Shown here piece after piece: positions 6,216 to 6,967 of a stretch of 6,967 bases of DNA (within the stretch, counting starts at the first letter, position 1; each line of letters starts with the position of its first letter). Under the pieces are notes generated by a model that worked only from the letters and a program-made list of their open reading frames with translations, ran no database searches and was not told where the DNA came from. The translations under genes were made by a program, and so were the position numbers. Source of the DNA: Sphingobacteriaceae bacterium (GTDB lineage Bacteria > Bacteroidota > Bacteroidia > B-17B0 > Aurantibacillaceae); assembly GCA_023251695.1 (NCBI GenBank), contig JAHEYE010000183.1, positions 1 to 6,967 of the forward strand. The letters run 5' to 3'.

Positions 6216-6238
6216 TTAACATATAATGCCTATTTTTG
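6209..6238 (+). promoter_or_regulatory. Probable mfd promoter (Bacteroidota type)
   Basis: TATTTTTG at 6231-6238 is a full match to the Bacteroidota -7 consensus TAnnTTTG. The triplet TTT at 6209-6211, a partial -33 match, lies 19 bases upstream. Transcription would begin near 6242-6245, only about 5-8 bases before the ATG at 6250. The mRNA would therefore be nearly leaderless, or another promoter is used. Confidence 0.42.
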
Positions 6239-6249
6239 CCTCGTAAACA

Positions 6250-6967
6250 ATGATTGAAGGGAAGGTTTTAGAAAGCATCTTAGCTCAAAAGGATTACAAT
6301 TTTAAACCGGAAAAAAACAGTAGTTTTTTAGGTTTGAAGGGCTCTTCTATTGCCTTTATAGTTACTGAGGTATTTAAAAGCACCTCAAAATCAGCACTTA
6401 TTGTTGTTCCGGATAAAGAAAAAGCCGCCTACCTTTTCAACGACCTTCAGTCGCTTTTGCCTGAAAAAAACCTCTTATTTTATCCCGAATCGCACCGTTT
6501 GCCATACCATTCCGAAAAAACGGATAACGCTAATATTCAGCAAAGGGCTGAGATGTTGAGTTTATTGAGCAACGAAAATTTTAAAGGGCTAATGGTCACC
6601 TATCCACAGGCTCTTTGCGAAAAAGTAACCACCAAAAATCAGCTTAGCAAAAACACACTTCAAATAAAACGCCGTGAAAAATTAAGCATCGATTTTATTT
6701 CCGATTTTTTAAACACCTACAAATTCCAACTTGTAGATTTTGTATTTGAACCCGGGCAGTACTCAATCCGTGGTGGTATTATTGATATATATTCTTTCGC
6801 CAGCGAATTTCCATTCCGCTTGGAGTTGTTTGGCGATGAAGTGGAATCCATAAAAACATTCGACCCTTCAACTCAGCTCAGCAACACCAGACATGAGTTT
6901 GTAACCATAATCCCTAATATAAATTCTGAACACTTAATAAATGCAAGAGGCTCGGTATTCGATTTTT
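6250..6967 (+). CDS. mfd: Transcription-repair coupling factor Mfd, N-terminal part
   Basis: The reading frame is open from the ATG at 6250 to the window edge, giving 239 codons plus one base; full-length Mfd is about 1,100-1,150 residues. The visible part is the UvrB-like N-terminal region. Residues 50-120 carry IVVPDKEKAAYLFNDL and FYPESHRLPY, like the UvrB/Mfd D1 fold. The segment 169-206 has EPGQYSIRGGIIDIYSF followed by FRLELFGDEVESIKTFDP, the characteristic signature of this domain in Mfd and UvrB. Mfd, not UvrB, is favoured because the Walker A motif that UvrB would show within its first 50 residues is absent. Mfd is a cytosolic ATP-dependent DNA translocase that removes RNA polymerase stalled at DNA lesions and recruits UvrA. 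The helicase, RNA-polymerase-binding and C-terminal domains lie outside the window. The gene is divergent from the T9SS cluster and probably unrelated to it in function. Confidence 0.95.
   Translation, partial: MIEGKVLESILAQKDYNFKPEKNSSFLGLKGSSIAFIVTEVFKSTSKSALIVVPDKEKAAYLFNDLQSLLPEKNLLFYPESHRLPYHSEKTDNANIQQRAEMLSLLSNENFKGLMVTYPQALCEKVTTKNQLSKNTLQIKRREKLSIDFISDFLNTYKFQLVDFVFEPGQYSIRGGIIDIYSFASEFPFRLELFGDEVESIKTFDPSTQLSNTRHEFVTIIPNINSEHLINARGSVFDF

Overview
The window is AT-rich and looks like a chromosomal segment from a member of the Bacteroidota. Four neighbouring genes encode proteins with an N-terminal signal peptide and a C-terminal type IX secretion system (T9SS) sorting domain, which is essentially restricted to that phylum. 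No Shine-Dalgarno sequences are visible. Starts are preceded by A-rich stretches, and there are matches to the Bacteroidota -7 promoter element (TAnnTTTG). The genus cannot be named from the sequence.

Layout: the left edge (1-139, minus strand) holds the first 46 codons of a transaldolase/fructose-6-phosphate-aldolase-type gene. From 235 to 6028 lie four minus-strand genes for secreted proteins. In transcription order they are a 624-residue Omp28-like thioredoxin-fold protein (CGFC), a 274-residue small cargo protein, a 644-residue Omp28-like protein (CGPC) and a 267-residue small cargo protein. Each of the four is followed by a good intrinsic-terminator hairpin on the minus strand. A 221-bp divergent intergenic region (6029-6249) with two perfect inverted repeats separates this cluster from mfd (transcription-repair coupling factor), which runs rightward off the window and is cut at codon 239.

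The most interesting structure is that the four secreted-protein genes form a duplicated two-gene module. Each module is a large Omp28-like CxxC protein followed by a small protein carrying an FCFG...C motif. The two small proteins are clear paralogues, with 49 of 80 identical residues at the C-terminus by hand count. The two large proteins share the N-terminal thioredoxin-like part and the sorting domain but carry different middle domains. The stop-hairpin-start spacing within each module is also nearly the same, which suggests the hairpin may set the ratio of the two products rather than simply ending transcription.

How they may work together (inference): each module would deliver a cell-surface or secreted thiol/disulfide-type protein and a small cysteine-containing partner through the T9SS. 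The housekeeping genes at both ends are not obviously linked to this function. No mobile elements, tRNA or rRNA genes, or CRISPR arrays were seen. No intergenic stretch exceeds 300 bases.
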